Of a stretch of DNA of 64,000 nt, positions 53,439 to 61,018 are shown in pieces. Under the pieces are notes generated by a model. The model ran no database searches and had not been told where the DNA came from. It worked only from the letters and a program-made list of their open reading frames with translations. Numbering within the stretch: position 1 is the stretch's first letter; the number at the start of each line of letters is the position of its first letter. Source of the DNA: Mycobacterium sp. DL592 (GTDB taxonomy: Bacteria; Actinomycetota; Actinomycetes; Mycobacteriales; Mycobacteriaceae); the NCBI RefSeq assembly GCF_011694515.1, contig NZ_CP050192.1, positions 4,102,172 through 4,166,171 of the forward strand, given 5' to 3'. A program made the position numbers and the translations under genes.

Positions 53439-55802
53439 TCAGACCGCGACGGAGGCTGGTTGAGTCGGCAGCACGATGCCGGCGGCCTGACCGAAGATGA
53501 TCGGCCGGCCCGCCGCGCCGTAGTAGCCGTAATGCGGGTCGGCCGGACCGCCGCCGGTATAGAAGTCGTTGATCCATCCGTCGGCCAGCGTGTAGACCGC
53601 TGCGGTGTTACCTGCCGGGGACGGCCTGGTGGCAAGCTGCGCGAAGAAGTCGATAAGCGGATTGCCGCCCAGCATCGAATCGACGTGTGACCCGTCTACC
53701 AACTCGACCCCGACGAATTGGCCTGGCCGGCCCGCAGTCAGGTCGCCGGTGGTCTGGCCGTTGACGTTGAGGGCCTGCGGCGGCGCCGCGATCTGATACA
53801 CCGGGATCCCGGCCAGTGAGGTCAGCGCATTGCCGAACATGGTGGAGTCGATGGCGACTCCGTCGAACATGACGACGCCGAGGAGATGGTTCTCGTCACC
53901 GGCGGCCAGCGCGTCCTCGTAGAAGCCGCCGGAGATGGCAGCCAGGCCGCCGCCCGCGGAGTGCCCGCTGAGGATGAAGGACTCGGGCAGCGTTCCGATG
54001 TAGCCGGCCTGGCTGGCGCTGATGGTCAGTGCGGCCCGGTCTCCGAGGAACAGTGACGCGACGCCCTGCTGCATGGGAATCCCGGACAGGAAGCAGCCGG
54101 CGCATGTCGGCGACGGGAATGACGGCAGCGTCGGGGCCACCACGATGCTGTTGGTCTGCTGGGCAAGCGACATTGCCAGTGCGGAGTACCACGGGGCTTG
54201 CGACAAAAAGCCGTGCTGGAGATAGATCAGGCCGGTGGCGTTGACCGAGCCGTCGGCCTGGGTCGGTAGATACCAGTCCGTGGGTGCCGTGTAGGAATTC
54301 GACCCGACCGGGATCGTCAATGTCGAGTGGCCGGTCTTCACGCCTGTCACGCCGTTGGGCGTCGGAGCCGGGTCTGTGGGGACCGGCGCCGTCGGGGCGA
54401 GGGCAACTGGTGTGCCAGCCGATCCACCGAAGATCAGCGGCAGTGTGACGGCGGTCCAGGCCCGCATGGCCTGCTCGAGGGGGCTCAGGGAGTTGGCGAT
54501 CGGGGTGGGCAGTACGACGGCGGCGGCGTCACCCATGATGATCGGCTGGCCGGCGGTGCCGTAGAGGCCGTACACCGGGGCCTGCGGTCCGGCACCGGCG
54601 TAGAAGTCGTTGATCCAGCCGGTGCTCAGCGTGTACGTGGCCTGGGTGTTGCCGGGGGCGGACCACCGGGTGACCAGCTGGGCGGAGATGTCGATCAGGG
54701 GGTTCGACCCGAGCATCGAGTCGACGTGCGAGCCGTTGACGAGCACGACGCCGTCGAACTGGCCGGGGCGCAACGCCAGCAGTTGATCGGTGGTGACGCC
54801 GAAGGCGTTCCACGTCTGGGCCGGAGAGGCGATCTGATAGACCGGGGTGTTGCGGGTGTCCAGGCTGGTGATGGCCTGCGGCAGGGTGCCGTTCATGTTG
54901 ACGCCGTCGTACATCACCACGCCGAGCAAATGGTTGGTGTCCGTGGGCTTCAGGCTGTCGATGTAGTAGCCGCCCACTGATACCGACCAGCCGCCGCCCG
55001 CGGAATGCCCGGCCAGGATGAAGTCCTCGGGCAGGGTGCCCTGGAATCCGGCGGCGTTGGCGCTGACGTTCAGCGCGGCCCGCTCACCGGTGAACATGCT
55101 GGCCGCACCCTGCTGCAACGAGACGCCGTAGAGCGTGCAACCCGGACAACCCAGGGACGGGAACGACGAGAGCGTCGGTGCGACGACCACGCTGTTGGTC
55201 TGCTGGGCCAGGGTGGTGGCCAGTGCCGAGTAGAAGGCCTTGTCGGCCAGGAAGCCGTGCTGCAGCCAGATGACGCCCTTGGCCGCGACGGTGCCGTCGG
55301 CCTGGGTCGGCATATACCAGTCGGCCGGGGCGTCGTAGGAGGTCGATCCGGCGGGGATGGTCAGCGTCGAGTGGCCCACCTTGACCCCGGTGACACCGTT
55401 GGTGGCCGACGGGGCGACGACCGCGGCGAGGCTGTGATTGCCGGTACCCACCGTTGTGGCCGAGGTGGGCGTGGCCAGGCTGGTCTGGCCCGTCTGGACC
55501 TGCGCCGGGCGGCCGGTCCTGCCGGTGGCTTTCGACGCTGCCGGCGTGGCGGGCGTGAGGTCGGCAGTGGTGGCGTCGGTGCGCGCACCCGAGACCACGG
55601 CGGCCGGGGCCGCGTGACGCGTAGCGGTCGCTGCCGCGACGGTGCTGTTCGGCGCCGGCGCGGCCGACGATGTGGAGGTGTCGGCGTGGCGGCCGCTGGC
55701 CCCGACGTCGGCCGAGGCCGAGCCTGCACCGGTCAGCAGTGCGGCGCCGAGTCCGGCGAAGACGGCGGCGGTACCCCACCAGACCCGTCGGTTCTTGAGC
55801 AC
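53439..55802 (-). CDS. Secreted tandem alpha/beta-hydrolase protein
   Basis: A 787-residue paralogue of the protein downstream. The signal peptide (MLKNRRVWWGTAAVFAGLGA onward, cut near ASA at residue 32) and Ala/Thr-rich linker lead into two hydrolase domains. Nucleophile elbows are AGHSAGGGW (Ser267) and SGHSAGGGL (Ser615), each followed by a Y/F-DGV strand and a GSHVDSMLG histidine motif. There is no lipocalin; it stops after the second domain (IVLPTQPASVAV). The start is GTG 55802 with GGGAGGG upstream. The gap to the next gene is 99 bases. The substrate is unknown; serine esterase or lipase activity is likely. Confidence 0.85.
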   Translation of the reverse strand: MLKNRRVWWGTAAVFAGLGAALLTGAGSASADVGASGRHADTSTSSAAPAPNSTVAAATATRHAAPAAVVSGARTDATTADLTPATPAASKATGRTGRPAQVQTGQTSLATPTSATTVGTGNHSLAAVVAPSATNGVTGVKVGHSTLTIPAGSTSYDAPADWYMPTQADGTVAAKGVIWLQHGFLADKAFYSALATTLAQQTNSVVVAPTLSSFPSLGCPGCTLYGVSLQQGAASMFTGERAALNVSANAAGFQGTLPEDFILAGHSAGGGWSVSVGGYYIDSLKPTDTNHLLGVVMYDGVNMNGTLPQAITSLDTRNTPVYQIASPAQTWNAFGVTTDQLLALRPGQFDGVVLVNGSHVDSMLGSNPLIDISAQLVTRWSAPGNTQATYTLSTGWINDFYAGAGPQAPVYGLYGTAGQPIIMGDAAAVVLPTPIANSLSPLEQAMRAWTAVTLPLIFGGSAGTPVALAPTAPVPTDPAPTPNGVTGVKTGHSTLTIPVGSNSYTAPTDWYLPTQADGSVNATGLIYLQHGFLSQAPWYSALAMSLAQQTNSIVVAPTLPSFPSPTCAGCFLSGIPMQQGVASLFLGDRAALTISASQAGYIGTLPESFILSGHSAGGGLAAISGGFYEDALAAGDENHLLGVVMFDGVAIDSTMFGNALTSLAGIPVYQIAAPPQALNVNGQTTGDLTAGRPGQFVGVELVDGSHVDSMLGGNPLIDFFAQLATRPSPAGNTAAVYTLADGWINDFYTGGGPADPHYGYYGAAGRPIIFGQAAGIVLPTQPASVAV

Positions 55803-56035
55803 CCGACCCCTCCCTGTGACGATCGGGCAAAGGTATCGAAGGCACCGGGTTACTGACGGTGGTTTGGCCCTTTTGTCACGCGGCCTGGTTCAGGCGGGGC
55901 GTACGGCGACCGGAATGCCGGTGAGCCGGGCCATCCCTTCCAACGGCTCGACGTGCTCCGGCGCCGAGGACATCAGCTGGTTGATCGTTGGCTCCGCCCG
56001 CCCCCTGGCTTTGGTAGCAGCTGTAGGCGAAGGGC

Positions 56036-57085
56036 TTAGCTCGTGGTGTCGTCGGCGTGCGCGGCGTGGGCGGGCTCGCCGACGAACGTGTGGGTCGGCA
56101 GCTTGTGGGTGCCTTCCAGGTCGTCGAGGATCGCCTGCTGAGCGGCCGGGGGCAACGTGTGCAGGATCTGGCGCACACGGGCCTGGCGACGACCGACGGC
56201 CTGACGCTCGGGCAGGCCCGGGGTCGCCTGGATCTGCGGCGGCACCCCTTCGATGTCTTCGACACCACCGTCATGGTGGCCGGCGTCGGCCAGGGCCTGC
56301 TCCTCGGCCATCGTCGACTCGTCCTTCTCCTCCGACATGCCGATCGGACCGATGCGGCGGCCGTTGAGGAACTGCTTGACGACGGGTTCGTCGCTGGTCA
56401 GCAGCACCTCGCGGGGGCCGAACATCACCAGGTGCTTGCGGAACAGCATGCCCATGTTGTCGGGCACGGTGCGCGCGATGTTGATGTTGTGGGTCACGAT
56501 CAGGATCGTGGCGTCGATCTGGGCGTTGATGTCGATGAGCAGCTGGCTCAGGTAAGCGGTACGCACCGGGTCCAGACCGGAGTCTGGCTCGTCGCAGAGG
56601 ATGATCTGGGGATCGAGGACCAGCGAGCGGGCCAGCCCGGCTCGCTTCTTCATACCGCCGGAGATCTCGCCGGGGAACTTGTTCTCGTCACCGCCGAGGC
56701 CGACCATGTCGAGCTTCTCCATGACGATCTGGCGGATCTCGCTTTCCTTCTTCTTCGTATGCTCGCGAAGCGGGAACGCGGTGTTGTCGTAGATATTCAT
56801 CGAGCCGAACAGAGCGCCGTCCTGGAACATGACGCCGAACAGCGTGCGGATCTCGTAGAGCTCTTTGGCCGAGCACTGGATGATGTCGGTGCCGTCGACG
56901 ATGATCTTGCCGCGCTCGGGGCGCAGCAGACCGATCAGCGACTTGAGGAACACCGACTTACCGGTACCGGACGGACCGAGCAGCACGCTGACCTCACCGG
57001 CGGGGATGTCCAGCGTCACGTCCTCCCAGATGCGCTGAGAACCGAACGACTTGGTCAGTCCCTCGACCTGAATACCAATGCCCAC
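56036..57085 (-). CDS. mkl: Mce-associated ABC transporter ATPase Mkl
   Basis: A 349-residue ABC ATPase of the MlaF/Mkl type that energises Mce lipid importers. Walker A LLGPSGTGKSVFLKSL is near residue 43, the signature EISGGMKKRAGLARSL near 145, and Walker B IILCDEPDSGLDPVRTAYLS follows, with the switch His in IVTHNINIA. The C-terminal extension (about 265 onward, VPPQIQATPGLPERQAVGRR) is Mkl-specific. GTG 57085 (MGIGIQVEGL) has GGAAGGA upstream; the open frame extends 20 codons further without a site. A 34-residue protein-like tail follows in another frame after the stop. Confidence 0.92.
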   Translation of the reverse strand: MGIGIQVEGLTKSFGSQRIWEDVTLDIPAGEVSVLLGPSGTGKSVFLKSLIGLLRPERGKIIVDGTDIIQCSAKELYEIRTLFGVMFQDGALFGSMNIYDNTAFPLREHTKKKESEIRQIVMEKLDMVGLGGDENKFPGEISGGMKKRAGLARSLVLDPQIILCDEPDSGLDPVRTAYLSQLLIDINAQIDATILIVTHNINIARTVPDNMGMLFRKHLVMFGPREVLLTSDEPVVKQFLNGRRIGPIGMSEEKDESTMAEEQALADAGHHDGGVEDIEGVPPQIQATPGLPERQAVGRRQARVRQILHTLPPAAQQAILDDLEGTHKLPTHTFVGEPAHAAHADDTTS

Positions 57086-57143
57086 GCGAGATCCTTCCGC
57101 CCACACCGATGTTCCACTGGCTCGACGGCCTGTGGTTTGAGTC

Positions 57144-57170
57144 ACTGTAGCGCACGAGGTTAGCGCTCAC
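57144..57170 (-). promoter_or_regulatory. Candidate mkl promoter with a dyad
   Basis: On the minus strand a -10 TACAGT (57144-57149) lies 58 bases before the mkl GTG; no good -35 is evident. The 12-base dyad GTTAGCGCTCAC (57159-57170, one mismatch pair around AGCGCT) lies in the spacer, where a regulator could bind. Confidence 0.35.
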
Positions 57171-57222
57171 TCAGTTTGTGCACCTACCTGTAATCGACCG
57201 GTAGTCATTGCGCAGGGAGCAA

Positions 57223-57261
57223 CGAAAAACCCCCGCGAGCACGATGGCTCGCAGGGGTTTT
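57223..57261 (-). terminator. Rho-independent terminator of rplJ-rplL
   Basis: On the minus strand AAAACCCCTGCGAGC pairs with GCTCGCGGGGGTTTT (one mismatch or G-U) around a 6-base loop, followed by a T-run. It lies 15 bases after the rplL stop. Confidence 0.85.
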
Positions 57262-57275
57262 CGTGGCTACGGAAA

Positions 57276-57668
57276 CTACTTGACGGTGACCGTGGCGCCA
57301 GCGGCCTCGAGCTTGGCCTTGGCGTCCTCGGCGGCCTCCTTGGTGACCTTCTCGAGCAGCGGCTTGGGAGCGCCGTCGACGAGGTCCTTGGCCTCCTTGA
57401 GGCCCAGGCCGGAAACGATCTCGCGGACGACCTTGATGACGCCGATCTTCTTGTCGCCGGCGCCCTCGAGGACGACGTCGAACTCCGACTGCTCCTCGGC
57501 GGCCTCGGCCGGGGCACCGCCGGCGGCGGGACCAGCAGCCGCAACGGCGACCGGAGCGGCCGCGGTGACGTCAAAGGTCTCCTCGAAGGCCTTCACGAAC
57601 TCAGAGAGCTCGAGCAGGGTCAGTTCCTTGAACGCGTCGAGCAGTTCTTCGGTGGACAGCTTTGCCAT
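57276..57668 (-). CDS. rplL: 50S ribosomal protein L7/L12
   Basis: A 130-residue stalk protein that recruits translation factors. The N-terminal dimerisation helices ([19 protein letters not shown]) are followed by an Ala/Gly hinge ([20 protein letters not shown]) and the C-terminal domain ([20 protein letters not shown], ending GATVTVK). It lies 38 bases after rplJ and is followed by a strong terminator. Confidence 0.99.
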   Translation of the reverse strand: MAKLSTEELLDAFKELTLLELSEFVKAFEETFDVTAAAPVAVAAAGPAAGGAPAEAAEEQSEFDVVLEGAGDKKIGVIKVVREIVSGLGLKEAKDLVDGAPKPLLEKVTKEAAEDAKAKLEAAGATVTVK

Positions 57669-57706
57669 GGTGGTTCCTTTTCTCTATCGGGTTGGGTTGG
57701 TTGGTC

Positions 57707-58237
57707 TCAGGCGGCGGATTCTTCGCCGGCCTTCTTCTCTTGCAGAGCTGCAGCAAGGCGCGCGACCTGGGACGCGGGCGCGATGAACAGCGCTGCGGCC
57801 TGGGACTGCTTTGCCTTCAGAGCGCCGGCGACGCGCGACAGCAGCACCTCGCGCGACTCGAGGTCAGCGATCTTCTCGACCTCGGTGAGGGTCAGGGCGC
57901 GACCCTCCATGTAGCCGCCCTTGATGACGAGGGCTTTGTGCTCCTTGGCGAATTTCTTGATCGCCTTCGCGGCGTCGACGGGCTCGCCGCTGACGAATGC
58001 GATTGCTGTCGGTCCGGCGAACAGTTCGTCGATGCCTTCGATACCGGCTTCCGCCGCAGCACGCTTGACCAGCGTGTTCTTGGCGACCGTGTAGGTGGCG
58101 TTGCCGGCCAGCGAGCGACGCAGCTCGGCCAGGTTGGCCACGGTCAGACCGCGGTACTCGGTGACGACGGTGGCCGTGGCGGCCTTGAACTGTTCGGCGA
58201 TGTCGGCAACCGCGGTGGCTTTGTCAGCCTTGGCCAT
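57707..58237 (-). CDS. rplJ: 50S ribosomal protein L10
   Basis: A 176-residue stalk base protein that binds 23S rRNA and anchors L7/L12 dimers. The sequence [18 protein letters not shown], then [19 protein letters not shown], is typical. The ATG at 58237 has AAGGAGG five bases upstream, which excludes longer starts. The structured leader upstream is a likely site of autoregulation by L10 with L7/L12. Confidence 0.98.
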   Translation of the reverse strand: MAKADKATAVADIAEQFKAATATVVTEYRGLTVANLAELRRSLAGNATYTVAKNTLVKRAAAEAGIEGIDELFAGPTAIAFVSGEPVDAAKAIKKFAKEHKALVIKGGYMEGRALTLTEVEKIADLESREVLLSRVAGALKAKQSQAAALFIAPASQVARLAAALQEKKAGEESAA

Positions 58238-58455
58238 ACATGCCTCCTTGTGGTGGTTACACCGCCGGAAGGCCAGAACACACGAACGCCCCGACGCAGA
58301 GCGGCCGGGGCGTGAAAAACCGCAGAACACTGCGGTGGAGCCTCGTCCTCCTGCGTGGGCCGCCTGGGTATCCAGGACCTTCAACCGATTGCTCGGTGAC
58401 CGACGGTCTTCGGTGGAACCCGACAAGAATAGCCTGACCCGCCGCGATCAGCCAA
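58238..58455 (-). ncRNA. rplJ promoter and L10-type leader with attenuator hairpin
   Basis: The promoter is -35 TTGGCT (58450-58455), 18-base spacer and -10 TATTCT (58426-58431). The leader of about 180 bases contains a 7-bp hairpin, ACCGCAG-TGTT-CTGCGGT (58319-58336), directly followed by five Ts (58315-58319). This looks like an intrinsic terminator or attenuator inside the leader. A second stem, ACGCCCCG/CGGGGCGT, follows it. The upstream half (around CCACCGAAGACCGTCGGTC) could form the L10-binding kink-turn fold, but this was not modelled. Confidence 0.6.
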
Positions 58456-58482
58456 AACGGCCGCCTGCCGCGCCACCCCTTG

Positions 58483-58546
58483 CCGCGAACAGGCCCAAAA
58501 TCGCACGCAAAGGGCTCGGACAATGCGATTTTGCGCCTGCTCGCGG
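58483..58546. repeat. 64-bp palindromic element, left copy
   Basis: Two 24-base arms surround a 16-base centre. The left arm starts CCGCGAACAGGCCC and continues AAAATCGCAC; the right arm ends GATTTTGCGCCTGCTCGCGG. The arms pair almost perfectly apart from a two-base CC/GC swap and one or two changes. About 84% identical, by hand alignment, to the copy at 59502-59565. It sits between the rplJ promoter and the DUF559 gene. Confidence 0.85.
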
Positions 58547-58610
58547 ACCTATCCACAGGCTACGGCCTGGGTGCACCCGAGAATCGACCCGCTCCGCTCA
58601 TCCTTCTCAC

Positions 58611-59498
58611 GTGATCGCCGAAGCCGCTCGCGTGTTCGTTCGCAACGGCGGACTGGCCACCACCGCCCAACTACTGACGGTGATGACCCGCCAGCAGCTC
58701 GACGTTCAGGTGGCCAAGGGCGCGCTGGTCCGCGTGTGGCACGGCGTCTACGCGCGAACCGAGCCCGACCTGCTGCGCAAGCTGGCCGCATTGGACGTCC
58801 TGGCGGGCTCCAATGTCGTCGCATCGATGGGCACCGCCGCAGCGTTGTACGGCTTCGACACCGAGAACACCACCGCGGTTCACATCCTCGAACCGGGCGT
58901 CCGGACACGATCGGGCAAGGGGTTGGTTGTTCATCAGCGCACGGGTTCCCCTCTGCAGTGGGTGGCAAGCCGACGGGCGACCGCCCCGGCATGGACAGCC
59001 GTGGAGGTGGCGCGCCAATTGAGCCGGCCCCGAGCGCTTGCAACGCTCGATGCCGCCTTGCGCTCGCGGTGGTGCACACCGCTCGATCTCGAGCAGGCGG
59101 TTCGAGATCAGCGTGGGCGTCGCGGAATCGCCGCGGTTCGTGAACTACTTCGGTTCGCCGACGCACGCCCGGAGTCGGCAATGGAAAGCGAAGCGCGACT
59201 GGTCATGATCGACCACGGTCTGCCGCTTCCTGAGTTGCAGTACACGATTCACGGCGCCAACGGAGAACGCTGGCGCGTCGATTTCGCGTGGCCTCAGGCG
59301 CGGGTCGCCGCCGAGTACGACAGCGTGGAATGGCACGCAGGCAGGGCGGAGACGCTCCGGGACAAGGCGCGCTTCGCCGGTGTTCAGGAGCTGGGATGGA
59401 CGATGGTCCCCATCGTCATCGACGACGTGCGACGACGACCTTCCCGGCTGGCTCAACGCCTCGACAGTCACCTACGCCGGCCGCACCTCGCCTCGTAA
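58611..59498 (+). CDS. DUF559/Vsr-like nuclease-domain protein with AbiEi-like N-terminus
   Basis: A 295-residue protein. The N-terminal half (RNGGLATTAQLLTVMTRQQL, VRVWHGVYAR, SMGTAAALYGFDT) resembles the winged-helix and middle domain of AbiEi-type antitoxin-like proteins. The C-terminal third (LPLPELQYTIHGANG, RVDFAWPQARVAAEYDSVEW) matches DUF559, a Vsr-related PD-(D/E)XK nuclease fold with candidate Asp and Glu near residues 224-235. GTG 58611 is the likely start; upstream frame is non-coding. It is bracketed by two 64-bp palindromes, the second beginning 3 bases after its stop. No partner toxin gene is adjacent. Its biological role is unknown. Confidence 0.75.
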   Translation: MIAEAARVFVRNGGLATTAQLLTVMTRQQLDVQVAKGALVRVWHGVYARTEPDLLRKLAALDVLAGSNVVASMGTAAALYGFDTENTTAVHILEPGVRTRSGKGLVVHQRTGSPLQWVASRRATAPAWTAVEVARQLSRPRALATLDAALRSRWCTPLDLEQAVRDQRGRRGIAAVRELLRFADARPESAMESEARLVMIDHGLPLPELQYTIHGANGERWRVDFAWPQARVAAEYDSVEWHAGRAETLRDKARFAGVQELGWTMVPIVIDDVRRRPSRLAQRLDSHLRRPHLAS

Positions 59499-59501
59499 TG
59501 C

Positions 59502-59565
59502 CCGCGAGCAGGCCGAAAATCGCACGAATGAGGCTGAAACAGTGCGATTTTGCGCCTACTCGCGG
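59502..59565. repeat. 64-bp palindromic element, right copy
   Basis: Same length and structure as the copy at 58483-58546: left arm CCGCGAGCAGGCCG then AAAATCGCAC, right arm GTGCGATTTTGCGCCT then ACTCGCGG. The centre differs most between copies (AATGAGGCTG against CAAAGGGCTC). It fills the space between the convergent DUF559 and ROK genes and its last 10 bases encode the end of the ROK protein and its TAG. Confidence 0.85.
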
Positions 59566-60467
59566 GCAGGTGCGCGCAGTAGTGCGGCCGCTCCCACCAG
59601 TCCAGCCTCGCCGCCGAGCGCCGCGGGTATCACCCGCAGGCCGGCGATGAAGTCCAGCCGGGCATAGCTGCGCAGTGCCGCGGTCAGCGGGTCGAACAGC
59701 ACCGGTCCCGCCTTGGCCACTCCCCCGCCGATGACCACAAGATCGAGGTCGCACGTGGCGCCCACCGAGGCGATCATCGCCGCGACGGCCGTCGCGCCCC
59801 GCCGGAACGCTCGCAGCGCGATGTCGTTCCCGGCCGCGGCCGCGTCGGCGAGTTCCTTGGCGTCCGCGCCCGTCCAGCCCTGCTCTCGCGCCCATGCCGC
59901 CAGGTGCGGTCCGCTGGCGATCGCTTCGACGCAGCCGCGGGCGCCGCAGCTGCAGGCCGGCCCGTCGGTATCGACGACGACGTGCCCGACGTGTCCGGCG
60001 TTGCCCGTTCGGCCGGCGTAGGGCACCCCGTCGAGGATGAGACCGCCGCCGATACCCGTCGACACGACCATGCCGAGCATGAACTGGGCGCCCTGCCCGG
60101 CGCCGCGCCAATGCTCACCGAGCGCCATGCACAGTCCGTCGCCGCCCAGCCGCACGGGCACCCCGGGCACCGCCTCGGCGACCTTTCGCCGAATCGGGAA
60201 ACCCCGCCAAACCGGGATGTTGACCGGGCTGATGGTGCCGTCGGGCAGATGGATCGGTCCGGCCGAGGAGATGCCGACGCCGTCGATCGGGCCCTCTGCC
60301 GCGGCCAGCGCCTCGGTGACGGTGCGCGCTGCCGCCGCCCACACGACGTCCGGGTCGGCCGAGCCCGGGGTGGGTTGGCGCGTCTGGAACAACAGGTCGC
60401 CGTCTGGGGCGACGAGTCCGGCCGCGATCTTGGTGCCGCCGATGTCGAGAACCAGGGTGGCTGTCAT
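59556..60467 (-). CDS. ROK-family sugar kinase
   Basis: A 303-residue ROK kinase, probably a glucokinase-type enzyme phosphorylating a hexose. The phosphate loop LVLDIGGTKIAAGLV is at residues 4-18, the sugar-binding GNAGHVGH follows, and the zinc-binding CSCGARGCVEA is intact. LDLVVIGGGVAKAGP near the C-terminus is the second adenosine motif. The ATG at 60467 overlaps the preceding stop by one base. The stop codon lies within the right palindrome copy. It is co-transcribed with the alpha-mannosidase, so mannose or a derivative is a reasonable substrate guess. Corresponds to Rv0650. Confidence 0.9.
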   Translation of the reverse strand: MTATLVLDIGGTKIAAGLVAPDGDLLFQTRQPTPGSADPDVVWAAAARTVTEALAAAEGPIDGVGISSAGPIHLPDGTISPVNIPVWRGFPIRRKVAEAVPGVPVRLGGDGLCMALGEHWRGAGQGAQFMLGMVVSTGIGGGLILDGVPYAGRTGNAGHVGHVVVDTDGPACSCGARGCVEAIASGPHLAAWAREQGWTGADAKELADAAAAGNDIALRAFRRGATAVAAMIASVGATCDLDLVVIGGGVAKAGPVLFDPLTAALRSYARLDFIAGLRVIPAALGGEAGLVGAAALLRAPARE

Positions 60468-61018
60468 CAGTGCCTGTGGGTGTTGTCGGGTTGACGAGGA
60501 TCGCCGGGATGCTCGTAGCCGGGTGCAAGCCACACCAGCGCGGCGCTGCGCGACACCAGCCATCGCCGGAAGGCCCGCCGCCGCTGCGCGCCGCGCAGGT
60601 GGGTGGCGAGGTCGTCGCGCGCGGTGAACCGGCCGGGATTGCGGTGTTCGTAGTCGGCGACCGCGGCGTCGGAAACATCCACCTCGCCGGTGACGTGGGC
60701 GAACACCGCGCGCGCCAGCGGTTCGGCGAGCACCGCGGCGGCGATGCTGCCGATTTCCAGCCGTGCGGTCAGATCGGGCAGGACGTCATCCTCGGTCGGG
60801 GTGTCAGCGGTGACAGCCACGCCCAGCGTGCGGGCTTCGGATGCCACGACCTGTTCGGTCACCAGCAGCTGGGTGAGCCAGCGCCGCAGCTGCCGGCCCT
60901 CACTGGTACCTGGCCGGGGCAGGGCGGCCGCCTGCGGTGCGTTGCGCAGCGTCACCTCTCGGGCGTCGATCTCGCTCACCGCAATCGGGTTGCCGGCGAC
61001 GATGGCCGCGACGCTCAT
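60467..61018 (-). CDS. Rv0649-like protein of uncertain function
   Basis: A 183-residue protein between the alpha-mannosidase and the sugar kinase, overlapping the first by 4 bases (ATGA) and the second by 1 base. The sequence (IVAGNPIAVSEIDAREVTL, then LRRWLTQLLVTEQVVASEA, DAAVADYEHRNPGRF) resembles the helical N-terminal domain of SurA/PpiC-type chaperones more than any enzyme. The M. tuberculosis gene at this position, Rv0649, is recalled as annotated fabD2; no malonyltransferase GHSxG motif is visible here, so that name is not supported by this sequence. Confidence 0.6.
   Translation of the reverse strand: MSVAAIVAGNPIAVSEIDAREVTLRNAPQAAALPRPGTSEGRQLRRWLTQLLVTEQVVASEARTLGVAVTADTPTEDDVLPDLTARLEIGSIAAAVLAEPLARAVFAHVTGEVDVSDAAVADYEHRNPGRFTARDDLATHLRGAQRRRAFRRWLVSRSAALVWLAPGYEHPGDPRQPDNTHRH

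Noticed and set aside
58483..58546. The left palindrome as an ordinary rplJ-side terminator
   Set aside because: It lies upstream of the rplJ promoter and before the DUF559 gene, not at the end of any gene, so a terminator role does not explain this copy.
60467..61018. Malonyl-CoA:ACP transacylase (fabD2) as the name for the 183-residue protein
   Set aside because: No GHSxG nucleophile motif or acyltransferase fold signature is visible; the sequence looks more like a SurA/PpiC-type helical domain.
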